Assembly (NCBI RefSeq): GCF_900187185.1
Contig: NZ_LT906465.1
Location: 2,108,001 to 2,172,000 of the forward strand
Direction of reading: 5' to 3'
Source: Chryseobacterium taklimakanense
GTDB lineage: Bacteria > Bacteroidota > Bacteroidia > Flavobacteriales > Weeksellaceae
DNA length: 64,000 bases
The notes beneath the pieces were generated by a model. That model saw nothing but the letters and a program-made list of their open reading frames with translations, was not told the origin of the DNA and did not search any database. Shown piece after piece: positions 17,798 through 26,888 of the stretch. Positions within the stretch are counted from its first letter, which is position 1. Each line of letters begins with the position of its first letter. Position numbers and translations under genes: made by a program.

Positions 17798-17803
17798 TGG
17801 CCG

Positions 17804-18397
17804 ATGGATTCGTTCGTATTTATAATTTTCCTTTTGCTGTGCCTGGCGCTCGCACTTTCGGTTTTCCGGAAGGGAGATCATGTCTTAAAAATCAAGCTTC
17901 TGCGTTTGTTCATCGTGCTTCTTGCCACTGCATTTTTCACCTATTGGTTTGTGCAGCGCAGCCTTCCGGGTTTTATGAAGGATTCCATGGTGATCCAGAT
18001 TATCAACAAGCTGCCTCAACCGGTAGATTTCTATGTGGTGAAAGTGAAAGATGCCAAAGCAGAAGGTGACCCTTACGTGCTCAGGCATTCAGGGAAAATC
18101 CGGCCGGAGCATTACCGCACGGAATATCTCAAAATGAATGATTCCGGTGAATACTGGATTGCGGGTTATATCGGTAAAAAAAATATGGTTTATTTCTCGC
18201 AACATGCCGTTCCCAATAAAAATATGGATCAGATTGTCGAGATTAAGAACTACATCAACCAAAGTATGAAACTCTCGGAAACCGCCGGTAAAATCATTGA
18301 AAAATACAGAAAATCCGATATGCAGTCCAGTGTTTGGGTAACGCTTTGTTTGCTGCTTATTTTCCTGAATACCATGCTTTTGGCAACTAGAAAATAA
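17804..18397 (+). CDS. membrane protein of unknown function
   Basis: The 197-residue protein has two N-terminal hydrophobic helices (about residues 4-20 and 34-52) and one at the C-terminus (about 178-194), with a roughly 120-residue soluble segment between them. That segment contains INKLPQPVDFYVVKV and a GEYWIAGYIGKKNMVYF stretch. I do not recognise the family; it looks like an uncharacterised Flavobacteriia membrane protein with an extracytoplasmic beta-rich domain. An upstream TTG in frame lies within the -7 element and is rejected as start. Confidence 0.6.
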   Translation: MDSFVFIIFLLLCLALALSVFRKGDHVLKIKLLRLFIVLLATAFFTYWFVQRSLPGFMKDSMVIQIINKLPQPVDFYVVKVKDAKAEGDPYVLRHSGKIRPEHYRTEYLKMNDSGEYWIAGYIGKKNMVYFSQHAVPNKNMDQIVEIKNYINQSMKLSETAGKIIEKYRKSDMQSSVWVTLCLLLIFLNTMLLATRK

Positions 18398-18399
18398 AT

Positions 18400-18425
18400 A
18401 TTCCTCCAGCGTTGGCCGGAGGAAT
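18400..18425. terminator. bidirectional terminator between convergent genes
   Basis: ATTCCTCC and GGAGGAAT form a strong stem with GC-rich inner pairs, placed three bases after the stop at 18397 and 24 bases past the convergent adaptor gene. Confidence 0.7.
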
Positions 18426-18448
18426 TATTATTAATGTTTAAACTAATC

Positions 18449-19642
18449 TTATTTCTTTTTTTCCTTTAAAGCTTCCTTGTCTTTATCGCTTGGATTCCAT
18501 ACTTTTACTTCGGAATCTTTAGTCAGGCCGGAGAGAATCTGCACGTTGATGCCGTCGCTGGCTCCGAGTTTTACATTTCGCTTTATGAATTTTCCGTCCT
18601 TCTGTTTTACCTCAACGAAAGGAACATCCTTTCCGTCCTTCTTTTCATATTGAATCAGGGATTCCTCGAGCAGTAATGCATTGTTTTGCGTGCTGAGGAC
18701 AATCTCGCCGTTGGCAGAAAATCCCGCCCTGATATATTCATTATTTGGGTTGAAGACATCGCCCTCCACAGGGAATTTTATCGTTCCGTTCTCATCTTTA
18801 CCTTTCGGGGCAATCATGGTAAGCTTGCCAGGAAATTTCTTATTCTGCAAGGCGCCGATCACAATATTCATAGTCATGCCTTCCTTCAGTTTTCCGGCTT
18901 GGGCCTCATCGATGTTACCTTCAAAAATTAAAGAGCTTAAATTTGCCACCGATGCAATGGTAGTTCCGGCGTTGAACTGGTTGGCCTCGATAACCTGGCT
19001 GCCGACTTTCACGGGCACTTCGAGTACGGTTCCGTTAGCCTTTGATCGTATTTGAGTCGTTGCAAGCCCCTGAAGCTCAGGTGTTACACCGGTTCTTGCG
19101 ATTTGTAAGTTTTTCTGTGCGGTTGAAAGCTGCTGATTGGCATTTCTTACCTGAATTTGGGCGTTCTGAAGTTGCTGTTGGGCAGTAAGGAACTCCTGTT
19201 TTGAAATGACGCCCTGCGAGTAAAGCCTTTGCTGCATTGCAAACTGCTGCTGCTGCGTGTTCAAATTTACTTTTGCATTTGATATCTGTAGGTTGGCATT
19301 ATTGATTTCCTGTTGAGCCGCGTTCACACTTTGTACACTCGGCACAATTTTCAGCGTTGCGATGAGTTGCCCCATGCTCACCTGATCACCTTCGGTCACC
19401 AAAACTTTGTCGATAATTCCCGACATATTGGGTTTGATTTCGATTTCTTCACGCGGAACGATTTTCCCTGTCGCCATTACCTTGTCCTCCATATTCTGTA
19501 CGGTGGGTTTTTTAGTGAGGAAGACTTCGCTTTCTTTGGAATTGGAAGTGATAAGGTAGCCGATTCCGGCAAAAAGCCCGAGAGCCAGGAGCAGACCCAG
19601 GAAAATGTACATTGCTTTTTTAAAGGTGAACTTCTTTTTCAT
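18449..19642 (-). CDS. MacA-like periplasmic adaptor subunit of an ABC efflux system
   Basis: This 397-residue membrane-fusion protein would connect inner-membrane ABC permeases to an outer-membrane channel. It has an N-terminal membrane anchor (residues 10-30), a lipoyl/barrel-sandwich first half (VMATGKIVPREEIEIKP), a long alpha hairpin rich in Gln and Asn (about 108-188, with the RLYSQGVISKQEF turn), the second lipoyl half (ANGTVLEVPVKVGSQV), a beta-barrel and a C-terminal membrane-proximal domain. It is the last gene of a four-gene minus-strand operon. No TolC homologue is present nearby. Confidence 0.9.
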   Translation of the reverse strand: MKKKFTFKKAMYIFLGLLLALGLFAGIGYLITSNSKESEVFLTKKPTVQNMEDKVMATGKIVPREEIEIKPNMSGIIDKVLVTEGDQVSMGQLIATLKIVPSVQSVNAAQQEINNANLQISNAKVNLNTQQQQFAMQQRLYSQGVISKQEFLTAQQQLQNAQIQVRNANQQLSTAQKNLQIARTGVTPELQGLATTQIRSKANGTVLEVPVKVGSQVIEANQFNAGTTIASVANLSSLIFEGNIDEAQAGKLKEGMTMNIVIGALQNKKFPGKLTMIAPKGKDENGTIKFPVEGDVFNPNNEYIRAGFSANGEIVLSTQNNALLLEESLIQYEKKDGKDVPFVEVKQKDGKFIKRNVKLGASDGINVQILSGLTKDSEVKVWNPSDKDKEALKEKKK

Positions 19643-19723
19643 ATACCGTTTATTTGTTTCAGTCTAAAATTTTATGTTTTCAATATTAATTACTCTTTTC
19701 TCAGTGCCAATTACTTATAAAAA

Positions 19724-20992
19724 TCATTCGCTTCTCAAAGCTTCGATCGGTCGAATCTTGACTGCTCTCTGCGCCGGGATCATCCCGACAATTAAACCAA
19801 GTGTCACCATCACTGCCATTGCAGAAAAAACGTTGGTGTAATCGACGGTCGGGTTATAAAACGGGAATTCATCCTGATTCCTGGTGAAAATATCTAAAAT
19901 CATCAGCAGCAGAATCCCGAAAATAAATCCGAGCATTCCTGAGGTGAGAGTAATGACCACACTTTCCAGTAAGATCTGGTTGCGAACTTCGGTCGGTTTT
20001 GCACCGATCGCACGGCGGATTCCAATTTCTTTAGTACGTTCTTTTACGGTGATTAAAAGGATGTTTGAGATGGCAATCACTCCGGCCAGAATGGTCAGCG
20101 TGCCAACAATGATGGTGAGCAGCTGCATGCCCTTCATAAAACCTGTAAACTTGGCGAATTCTTTACCTAAATTAAAACTTCCGTAGGCGTTGGTATCATC
20201 GGGGGAAATGTCATATTTCTTTTTCATTTCCGTTTTTACACGCTCTTCTACGCTCGTCAGGCCAGCATCGGGTTTGCTTACGATGGCGAAAAAGTCAACT
20301 TTGTCGCCGTCGTTATACATTTTGGTATAGGTCGAAAGCGGAATATAAGACGTCTGGTCATTTTCAATTCCGCCGCCTTTTTTTGACCTGAAAACACCGA
20401 TTACATTAAAGAACATTCCTTTGATATTGATGGATTTCCCGAGCGGATTTTCATTTTTTTTATGGTCAAAAAAGTTTTTATAGATTTCTTCGCCGATCAC
20501 CACCACATTTTTGTTTCCGGAAAGATCAGCATCATTCAGATACCGGCCGTAAATCAGTTTTTTCTCTGAAATTTTGTTGCCGATCGGGTAGTCGCCGGTG
20601 AGGGTATAGGTGGCGGTTTTCCCATTTCTTGACATTTGCTCTCCCGGACTTCCGAAGTTTCCGCGGGAATTCTGTGGCGAAATATAATCGATGTCCGGAA
20701 TTTTTTTCTGAAGCATTTCAATATCCGCCAGATGCAGGTCTACTTTTCTGCCTTTCGGAAATCCGGCGTATGGAATATTGGTATTTTGCCCCCACATAAA
20801 AATTGAATTGGTGGCAAATCCCGAAAAAAGTTTGTCGAATCCATTCTGCATCCCTTTCGCAGCACCAAGGAGCGAAACGTACAGAAACATGCCCCACGCA
20901 ACGCCAATCATCGTAAGCAGCGTACGCAGTTTGTTGTTTCGCAGGGAGTGGTAGATTTCCTGCCAGGTATCTTTTTTGAATAGGATGTTCAT
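19724..20992 (-). CDS. MacB-type ABC transporter permease (second of two)
   Basis: The 422-residue protein has the MacB/FtsX topology: one N-terminal helix (LLTMIGVAWGMFLYV), a large periplasmic MacB_PCD domain of about 220 residues, and three C-terminal helices containing VKERTKEIGIRRAIGAKP, the conserved coupling block that contacts the ATPase. The ending IRPIEALRSE is typical. It has no fused nucleotide-binding domain, so it must use the separate ATPase at 22504. It lies 96 bases after the first permease. Confidence 0.9.
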   Translation of the reverse strand: MNILFKKDTWQEIYHSLRNNKLRTLLTMIGVAWGMFLYVSLLGAAKGMQNGFDKLFSGFATNSIFMWGQNTNIPYAGFPKGRKVDLHLADIEMLQKKIPDIDYISPQNSRGNFGSPGEQMSRNGKTATYTLTGDYPIGNKISEKKLIYGRYLNDADLSGNKNVVVIGEEIYKNFFDHKKNENPLGKSINIKGMFFNVIGVFRSKKGGGIENDQTSYIPLSTYTKMYNDGDKVDFFAIVSKPDAGLTSVEERVKTEMKKKYDISPDDTNAYGSFNLGKEFAKFTGFMKGMQLLTIIVGTLTILAGVIAISNILLITVKERTKEIGIRRAIGAKPTEVRNQILLESVVITLTSGMLGFIFGILLLMILDIFTRNQDEFPFYNPTVDYTNVFSAMAVMVTLGLIVGMIPAQRAVKIRPIEALRSE

Positions 20993-21088
20993 AAAGGTTC
21001 CTTAAAATTTATTCCCTTAAACGAGATCAGGGTGACACAGTTTTTTATCTGGTTTTTTTATTGCTTATTGCTCATTTCTTTACTAATA

Positions 21089-22318
21089 TCACTCCGTTCT
21101 CAGTGCCTCAATGGGCTTAATCTTACTCGCTCTGTATGCCGGTACAAATCCGGCGACAAGTCCGGAAATGATGAGGCTCACAAAAGCGGCGGCGATGATT
21201 CCCCAACCCACGCTCGGATCCAGGATGAAATATTCTTCCAGGCTGTCACCAATCAGAGTTAAGGTCAGAACGCCCAAGCCAACACCAATCAGTCCTGAAA
21301 TGACGGTAATCACGATGCTTTCCTGAATGATAAGTCCAACAATGCTTTTGGGTTTTGCTCCGATGGCTTTTCGTACACCGATTTCTTTGGTTCTTTCCTT
21401 AACGATATAAACCATGATATTGCTGATGCCGATGATTCCGGCCAATAAAGTTCCCATTCCGATAAAACCTACAATCAGCGTGAGAATGAACATAAACTGA
21501 AATGTTTCGCTCAGGTTTTTGGCGTTGTTCCTTACCCGGATGGCACTTTCATCATCGGGCGATACCTTGTGTTTGCTTTTGAGCTGTTTTTCAAGTTTGT
21601 CACTGTATTCAATGGCTTTGTCGGGTGTGAGATTCTGGTCATAAGTAATGTAAACGGTGTTCACGGTGTCCGAACCTTTTTTCATTTGCTGAAGGGTGGT
21701 GATGGGTATAGAAATCATTCGTTCTTCAAAATCGCCGCCGTCATCAGAGAATACGCCGATTACTTTAAACATCGTTCCGTTGATTTCAAGTTCTTTTCCG
21801 ATCGGGCTGCCGTTTTTGATGAGGTCGCGCTGCACCATTCTGCCGATTACGGCGACATATCGTTTGTTTTCCAGATCTCTTGGGTTGAGATAACGGCCGT
21901 CAATAAGTTTGCGGTTTTCAATGTTTTTTTCCTCAGCGTTGGTGCCGCTAATCTGGTAGTTTCCACTTTCTTTGCCGTATTTCACAGGTAAATTGGCAGA
22001 GTATCTTGGTGAGGCATATTCAACCTTGCTCCGGTCGGAATCTACGATTTCCTCGTAATCTTCATTTTTTAAAACGACTTCACGGTCAGACTGCAAACCA
22101 CCGTAAGCAATCGTAGTTTTGCCGGTAAAAATCGAGATCAAATTCTGCGCATCCCTTGCAAAACCTTGGGTAAAAGCGTTCTGCAAACCCGTGCCAATAC
22201 CAAATAAAACTATAAAAATATAAAGGCCTAGCGCTACCGTGAAGCCTGAAAGTACAGTCCTCAGTACATTGCTTCTTATGGAAGCGAAAATTTCAAGCCA
22301 ACGGTCGGTATCGAACAT
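21089..22318 (-). CDS. MacB-type ABC transporter permease (first of two)
   Basis: The 409-residue permease shares the plan of its neighbour: N-terminal helix (LSGFTVALGLYIFIVLF), periplasmic MacB_PCD domain, and three C-terminal helices with VKERTKEIGVRKAIGAKPKS and the end KIKPIEALRTE. The two permeases are clearly related but divergent, which suggests a heterodimeric transporter rather than a recent duplication. MacAB-like systems export macrolides, peptides or lipoproteins by mechanotransmission; the cargo here is unknown. Confidence 0.9.
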   Translation of the reverse strand: MFDTDRWLEIFASIRSNVLRTVLSGFTVALGLYIFIVLFGIGTGLQNAFTQGFARDAQNLISIFTGKTTIAYGGLQSDREVVLKNEDYEEIVDSDRSKVEYASPRYSANLPVKYGKESGNYQISGTNAEEKNIENRKLIDGRYLNPRDLENKRYVAVIGRMVQRDLIKNGSPIGKELEINGTMFKVIGVFSDDGGDFEERMISIPITTLQQMKKGSDTVNTVYITYDQNLTPDKAIEYSDKLEKQLKSKHKVSPDDESAIRVRNNAKNLSETFQFMFILTLIVGFIGMGTLLAGIIGISNIMVYIVKERTKEIGVRKAIGAKPKSIVGLIIQESIVITVISGLIGVGLGVLTLTLIGDSLEEYFILDPSVGWGIIAAAFVSLIISGLVAGFVPAYRASKIKPIEALRTE

Positions 22319-22410
22319 ATTCTTTAGTTGGAAGCGGGGTAGATAGAAGCTTAAAGGCCAATATTTACCGGTTTGTTTAAAATTGATTTATTAAAAAAAA
22401 TCCACCCTCA

Positions 22411-22505
22411 TAAAATTCACGATTCACTTTTCAAAAATTCATTTACGCCGCAACAATTCACGTTCAAGAGTTCACGCACAGCAATTCACTTTCAAAACCT
22501 TCACT
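22411..22505. repeat. irregular cluster of TTCAC-containing short repeats
   Basis: The spacer between ATPase and first permease contains ATTCAC-like units (GATTCAC, AATTCAC, AGTTCAC, AATTCAC, CTTCAC) at irregular spacing. It looks like a degenerate short-repeat array inside the operon. Confidence 0.45.
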
Positions 22506-23196
22506 AAGCTAGTACCCTCTGCACAATATACTCATCACTTTCTATAATTCCGTCTTTCAGCAGGACGTTGCGTTTGGTTTCTGCAGCTACATCCGGTTCG
22601 TGGGTCACGACAATGATGGTTTTGCCTTCGCGGTTAATTTCCTGCAAAAGTTTCATGATATCGTAAGTGGTTTTACTGTCCAAAGCTCCCGTAGGCTCGT
22701 CTGCGAGGATGACTTTTGGATTGGTGATTAAGGCTCTGGCGATGGCTACACGCTGTTTTTGTCCGCCTGAAAGTTCATTCGGCAAATGATTCGCCCATTG
22801 TGCAAGCCCAACTTTTTCCAGATATTCCAAAGCTTTTTGGTTGCGTTCTTTTCGTCCCACGCCCTGATAGTAGAGTGGAAGTGCCACATTATCTAGAGCC
22901 GACTTATAACTGATGAGGTTAAATGACTGGAAAACAAAACCCAGGAAACGGCTGCGGTATTCTGCCGCTTTCGTTTCAGAAAGATGTTCAATAGGGATGC
23001 CGTCAAGTTCATAGATTCCGGAATCTTTTTCATCCAGAATGCCGATAATATTCAGCAGCGTTGATTTTCCGGAGCCGGAACTTCCCATGATGGACACAAA
23101 TTCACCTTCGCCGATTTCGAGGTTAATGCCCTTCAGGACGTGGAGTTTGCTTTTTCCGGTGTCGTAGGATTTATGCAGATCTCTTATAACGAGCAT
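22504..23196 (-). CDS. ABC transporter ATP-binding protein (MacB/LolD type)
   Basis: The 230-residue ATPase powers the two permeases downstream. It has Walker A GSSGSGKS near residue 38, the Q-loop in [11 protein letters not shown], the signature [15 protein letters not shown], Walker [13 protein letters not shown], and the switch His in [11 protein letters not shown]. The sequence fits the LolD/MacB group. It is the first gene of the operon; the gap to the next gene is 185 bases and holds short repeats. Confidence 0.93.
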   Translation of the reverse strand: MLVIRDLHKSYDTGKSKLHVLKGINLEIGEGEFVSIMGSSGSGKSTLLNIIGILDEKDSGIYELDGIPIEHLSETKAAEYRSRFLGFVFQSFNLISYKSALDNVALPLYYQGVGRKERNQKALEYLEKVGLAQWANHLPNELSGGQKQRVAIARALITNPKVILADEPTGALDSKTTYDIMKLLQEINREGKTIIVVTHEPDVAAETKRNVLLKDGIIESDEYIVQRVLA

Positions 23197-23460
23197 AGTT
23201 GGGTTGGAGTTTCTATATAGGTCATCCGTTTTCCTGTTTTGTTACAGCGCAGGGGCTCAGAAAGGTGTTTAATTTTTATTCCTTTGTTTAAAGCATTTTG
23301 TTGCAAAATGTTTAATTAATAATTGCAGATTACCGCTTAAAATGGGGTGCGTTCTTCCCAAACGCCTTATACAACGATGCTGTGTGTGAATGTGGAAAAC
23401 TTTTAAGGCTAAAAGACAGTGATTTAGTATTAACGGCTTTTAATATTTGAAAGCATTTTC

Positions 23461-23468
23461 TATTTTTG
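23461..23468 (+). promoter_or_regulatory. possible -7 element TATTTTTG upstream of nrdB
   Basis: A perfect TAnnTTTG lies about 139 bases before the nrdB ATG. I did not find a convincing NrdR-box pair in the leader. Confidence 0.4.
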
Positions 23469-23606
23469 TTTTCGCCACTACGGGAGAAAATCAGTAAATT
23501 TTTGAGGATAATTTTTAGGTATAAATAACACCTGATCAATATTTTACCGAATTAATGACCGTTTTCCACAGGCGAGAAAAGCAAGAAAGAAACAAAATAT
23601 ATAGCT

Positions 23607-24581
23607 ATGGGAATTTTTGACAAAAGAGTAAGTTACAAGCCGTTTGAATATCCTGAAGTTCTGCAGTTTACAGATGCCATCAACAAGGCATTCTGGGTAC
23701 ATTCCGAAGTAGATTTCACTGCCGATGTGCAGGATTTCCATTCACAGCTGGAGCCGCATGAGAAAAATGCCGTAAAACACGCTCTTTTAGCCATTGCCCA
23801 AATCGAAGTTTCTGTAAAAACATTTTGGGGAAATCTTTACAATCACCTTCCTAAGCCGGAACTCAACGGTTTGGGAGCCACTTTCGCGGAGTGCGAATTC
23901 CGCCATTCTGAAGCGTATTCACGTTTGCTGGAGGTTTTGGGATATAATGAAGAATTTTTGAATGTGGTGGAAATTCCTTCCATTAAAAAAAGGATTGAGT
24001 TTTTGTCTAATGTTTTAAAACACGCCAATTCAACCACTCCGAAAGAGTATGTTTCGTCATTGCTTTTGTTTTCAATTTTAATCGAAAACGTATCCCTGTT
24101 CTCGCAGTTTGCCATCATCCTTTCTTTCACAAGGTTTAAAGGTTACATGAAAAATGTGAGCAACATCATCGCCTGGACTTCGGTTGATGAGCAGATCCAT
24201 GCCAATGCAGGCATTTACCTCATCAACAAGATTCGTGAGGAACAGCCTGAACTGCTGACAGATTCGGACATTGAAGATATCTACACCTTGGTTGACCACT
24301 CCATCCAGGTGGAAGAAGAAATTCTGGACTGGATTTTCGAGCTGGGCGAACTGGACAATTTCTCCAAGGAAGATCTCTTGAACTTTATGAAGTACCGCGT
24401 AGATGATTCCCTGAAGAAAATCGGAATGAAAACAAAATACAACATAACGCCGGAACAGTACCGCCCGATGGTTTGGTTCGAAGAAGAAGTTTTCGCCAAT
24501 TCCCTTGATGATTTCTTCGCCAAAAGGCCGGTAGATTATACCAAGCACGACAAGAGTATTACGGAGAATGATTTGTTTTAA
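23607..24581 (+). CDS. nrdB: ribonucleoside-diphosphate reductase, small (radical) subunit
   Basis: NrdB houses the di-iron/tyrosyl radical cofactor of class I ribonucleotide reductase. The 324-residue protein has the metal ligands Glu66 (QIEVSV), Glu97 and His100, the radical-site Tyr104 (FAECEFRHSEAY, spacing E-x-x-H-x-x-x-Y as in E. coli), and the second pair in SVDEQIHANAG. A tyrosyl radical is therefore likely, not the Tyr-less class Ic form. The large subunit follows 433 bases downstream on the same strand. Confidence 0.95.
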   Translation: MGIFDKRVSYKPFEYPEVLQFTDAINKAFWVHSEVDFTADVQDFHSQLEPHEKNAVKHALLAIAQIEVSVKTFWGNLYNHLPKPELNGLGATFAECEFRHSEAYSRLLEVLGYNEEFLNVVEIPSIKKRIEFLSNVLKHANSTTPKEYVSSLLLFSILIENVSLFSQFAIILSFTRFKGYMKNVSNIIAWTSVDEQIHANAGIYLINKIREEQPELLTDSDIEDIYTLVDHSIQVEEEILDWIFELGELDNFSKEDLLNFMKYRVDDSLKKIGMKTKYNITPEQYRPMVWFEEEVFANSLDDFFAKRPVDYTKHDKSITENDLF

Positions 24582-25014
24582 AAAGGCTGAAGCTGGGAGA
24601 TTGAAGAAGAAAGGTGAAGCAGAGAAAACAAGGATTTTGTAGTGATATAAGTAAGGCTTTTACACGCGCGAGCGCAGCGAGCGCCAAAAGAGAATTAGTA
24701 GTGATTAGTAAAGCGCCGCAGGCGCGAAACGTTTGTAGAAAAAAATCTCGCGTGATGGGGAGCGCCATAGACGCGAAATGTAAATAGCCTGGCAAGAAAT
24801 GCGTAGAACGCCTGAAGAAAAACCTAACCGAAATTCTTAGCCCCGATTGCAGCGGCATCCTTTTTTGGTGGTTGAGCGTAGTCGAAATCACCAAAAAAGA
24901 TATAGCGGAAAGCGGGACCCAACGTGAAAAGAAGAGCAAAACCTCTGCTCCCAAAATAATATAACATTCAGGAAAGCCCGCAACTTTAAACCTGAACCTG
25001 AAACAAAAAAAATT
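24582..25014. other. repeat-rich spacer between nrdB and nrdA
   Basis: No gene is seen here. The left half (24660-24780) has several G/C palindromic bits such as GCGCC-GCA-GGCGC and CGCGAGCGCAGCGAGCG. The right half contains the hairpin element described separately. The remainder is A-rich. Confidence 0.6.
24839..24920. repeat. large hairpin element (REP-like) between nrdB and nrdA
   Basis: CTTTTTTGGTG (24860-24870) pairs perfectly with CACCAAAAAAG (24889-24899) around GAGCGTAGTC. Outer flanks AGCCCCGATTGCAGCGGCAT and TAGCGGAAAGCGGGAC continue an imperfect pairing (CCCG with CGGG). The organisation resembles dispersed intergenic palindromes frequent in Chryseobacterium genomes (recalled, not searched). 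Confidence 0.6.
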
Positions 25015-26673
25015 ATGGAAGAACAAAATCTGGATATCTGGTGGCTCAATGAAGAGTCCGAGCAAATGCTGAATCGCGGTTACCTGCTGAAAGGCGAAAC
25101 TGTTGAAGGTGCTATCGACAGAATTACGACTGCCGCGGCAAAACGCCTTTACAAGCCTGAACTCCAGCCTGCATTCAAGGAGATGATTGTGAAGGGGTGG
25201 ATTTCCTTTTCATCGCCGGTTTGGGCAAATATGGGGACGCAGCGCGGCCTGCCGATTTCGTGTTTCAATGTACACGTGCCGGATAATATCGAAGGCATTA
25301 CCGGGAAACTGGGCGAAGTGATTATGCAGACCAAAATAGGAGGCGGAACTTCCGGATATTTTGGCGAACTGCGTAACCGAGGTACTGCAGTGACCGACAA
25401 CGGGAAGTCGTCCGGTGCGGTTTCGTTTATGAAACTGTTTGATACGGCGATGGATGTGGTTTCGCAAGGCGGTGTTAGAAGAGGAGCCTTTGCGGCGTAT
25501 CTGGATATTGACCATGGCGATATTGAAGAATTTTTGTCGATTAAGGATATCGGAAGCCCGATCCAGAACCTGTTTACAGGTGTCTGCGTGCCGGATTACT
25601 GGATGCAGGATATGATTGACGGCGATACCGACAAGCGTAAAATCTGGGCAAGAGTTTTGGAAAGCCGCCAACAGAAAGGTCTTCCGTACATTTTCTTTAC
25701 CGATAATGTGAACCGGAACAAGCCGCAGGTTTACAAAGACTTAGGGCTTCCGGTGAATGCCTCAAACCTTTGTTCGGAAATCATGCTTCCGTCTACGAAA
25801 GAGGAGTCGTTCATCTGCTGCCTTTCTTCGATGAACCTGGAATTATTTGATGAATGGAAAGACACCAACGCGGTGAAACTGGCCATCTACTTCCTGGATG
25901 CGGTACTTTCTGAATTTATTGAAAAAACTGCGGACAATTTCTACCTGCAGGGTGCAAGAAACTTTGCGCTTCGCCACAGAGCGCTGGGTCTGGGCGTTTT
26001 GGGTTACCATTCTTACCTTCAGAAAAATATGATTCCGTTCGAATCGTTTCAGGCCACCCAGTTCAATGCGAGAGCGTTTAAGCATATCAGGGAAGAGGCA
26101 GAAGCGGCTTCAAGAGAACTGGCAAACATCTATGGCGAACCCGAGTTGCTGAGAGGTTACGGAATGCGCAACACAACGCTGATGGCGGTGGCTCCAACCA
26201 CTTCATCGTCAGCAATCTTGGGGCAGACATCGCCTGGCATTGAGCCTTTTGCGTCCAACTATTATAAGGCTGGTCTGGCAAAAGGAAACTTTATGCGTAA
26301 AAACAAATATCTGGCAAAGCTACTTGAAGAAAAAGGGCTTGACAATGAAGAAACGTGGAGAACCATCATGCTGAATCACGGTTCCGTACAGCATATGGAT
26401 GAATTGAGCGACGAGGAAAAAGCGGTGTTCAAGACTTTCAAGGAAATTTCACCGATGGAAATCGTAACCCAGGCAGCGCAGAGACAGCAGTACATCGACC
26501 AGGCCCAGTCGCTGAACCTGCAAATTCCGAGTACAATGCCAGTGAAAGACGTGAACTACGTCATCATCGAAGCCTGGAAAAAAGGCGTGAAAACGCTGTA
26601 TTACCAGAGAAGTTCATCGGTTTCTAAGGAACTGATGGTGAATTTCGTTAACTGTTCCTCGTGCGAAGCGTAA
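25015..26673 (+). CDS. nrdA: ribonucleoside-diphosphate reductase, large (catalytic) subunit
   Basis: NrdA reduces ribonucleotides using a thiyl radical. The 552-residue protein is shorter than E. coli NrdA (761) and starts directly with the ten-stranded barrel, so it has no N-terminal ATP cone and may lack dATP overall-activity control. Catalytic residues are visible: Cys near 83 (LPISCFNV), the N-x-C-x-E motif NLCSEI near 252-256, and the redox-active C-terminal Cys pair C-S-S-C at 547-550. The KTLYYQRSSSVSKE block near the end is typical. A hairpin terminator follows. Confidence 0.95.
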   Translation: MEEQNLDIWWLNEESEQMLNRGYLLKGETVEGAIDRITTAAAKRLYKPELQPAFKEMIVKGWISFSSPVWANMGTQRGLPISCFNVHVPDNIEGITGKLGEVIMQTKIGGGTSGYFGELRNRGTAVTDNGKSSGAVSFMKLFDTAMDVVSQGGVRRGAFAAYLDIDHGDIEEFLSIKDIGSPIQNLFTGVCVPDYWMQDMIDGDTDKRKIWARVLESRQQKGLPYIFFTDNVNRNKPQVYKDLGLPVNASNLCSEIMLPSTKEESFICCLSSMNLELFDEWKDTNAVKLAIYFLDAVLSEFIEKTADNFYLQGARNFALRHRALGLGVLGYHSYLQKNMIPFESFQATQFNARAFKHIREEAEAASRELANIYGEPELLRGYGMRNTTLMAVAPTTSSSAILGQTSPGIEPFASNYYKAGLAKGNFMRKNKYLAKLLEEKGLDNEETWRTIMLNHGSVQHMDELSDEEKAVFKTFKEISPMEIVTQAAQRQQYIDQAQSLNLQIPSTMPVKDVNYVIIEAWKKGVKTLYYQRSSSVSKELMVNFVNCSSCEA

Positions 26674-26730
26674 ATTTTGAACATCCAGATTCGATTCATC
26701 GCATCTGAAAACAGCAAAATGTAAAGATTC

Positions 26731-26763
26731 AAAAGCCGTAGACTGATGTCTGCGGTTTTTTTC
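26731..26763 (+). terminator. terminator after nrdA
   Basis: AAAGCCGTAGAC and GTCTGCGGTTTT pair around TGAT (one G-T pair) with a T7 run, 58 bases after the nrdA stop. Confidence 0.8.
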
Positions 26764-26888
26764 AATCTGCAGAATCCATATGTTGTTTGGTTGTGGCTTG
26801 GATGTAAAAGATTCACTGTTTCAATTATTAACGGAAATCCTTAACTTTAAAATCTCAAATTTTCAAACAACAAATCTCAAATTCAATT

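Noticed and set aside
17795-17803. TTG start for the 17804 membrane protein
   Set aside because: The TTG overlaps the -7 element TATATTTG and would lie upstream of the transcription start.
24661-24780. Possible structured RNA or riboswitch between nrdB and nrdA
   Set aside because: Short GC palindromes are present but do not form a recognisable riboswitch class; dispersed repeat debris is the simpler explanation.
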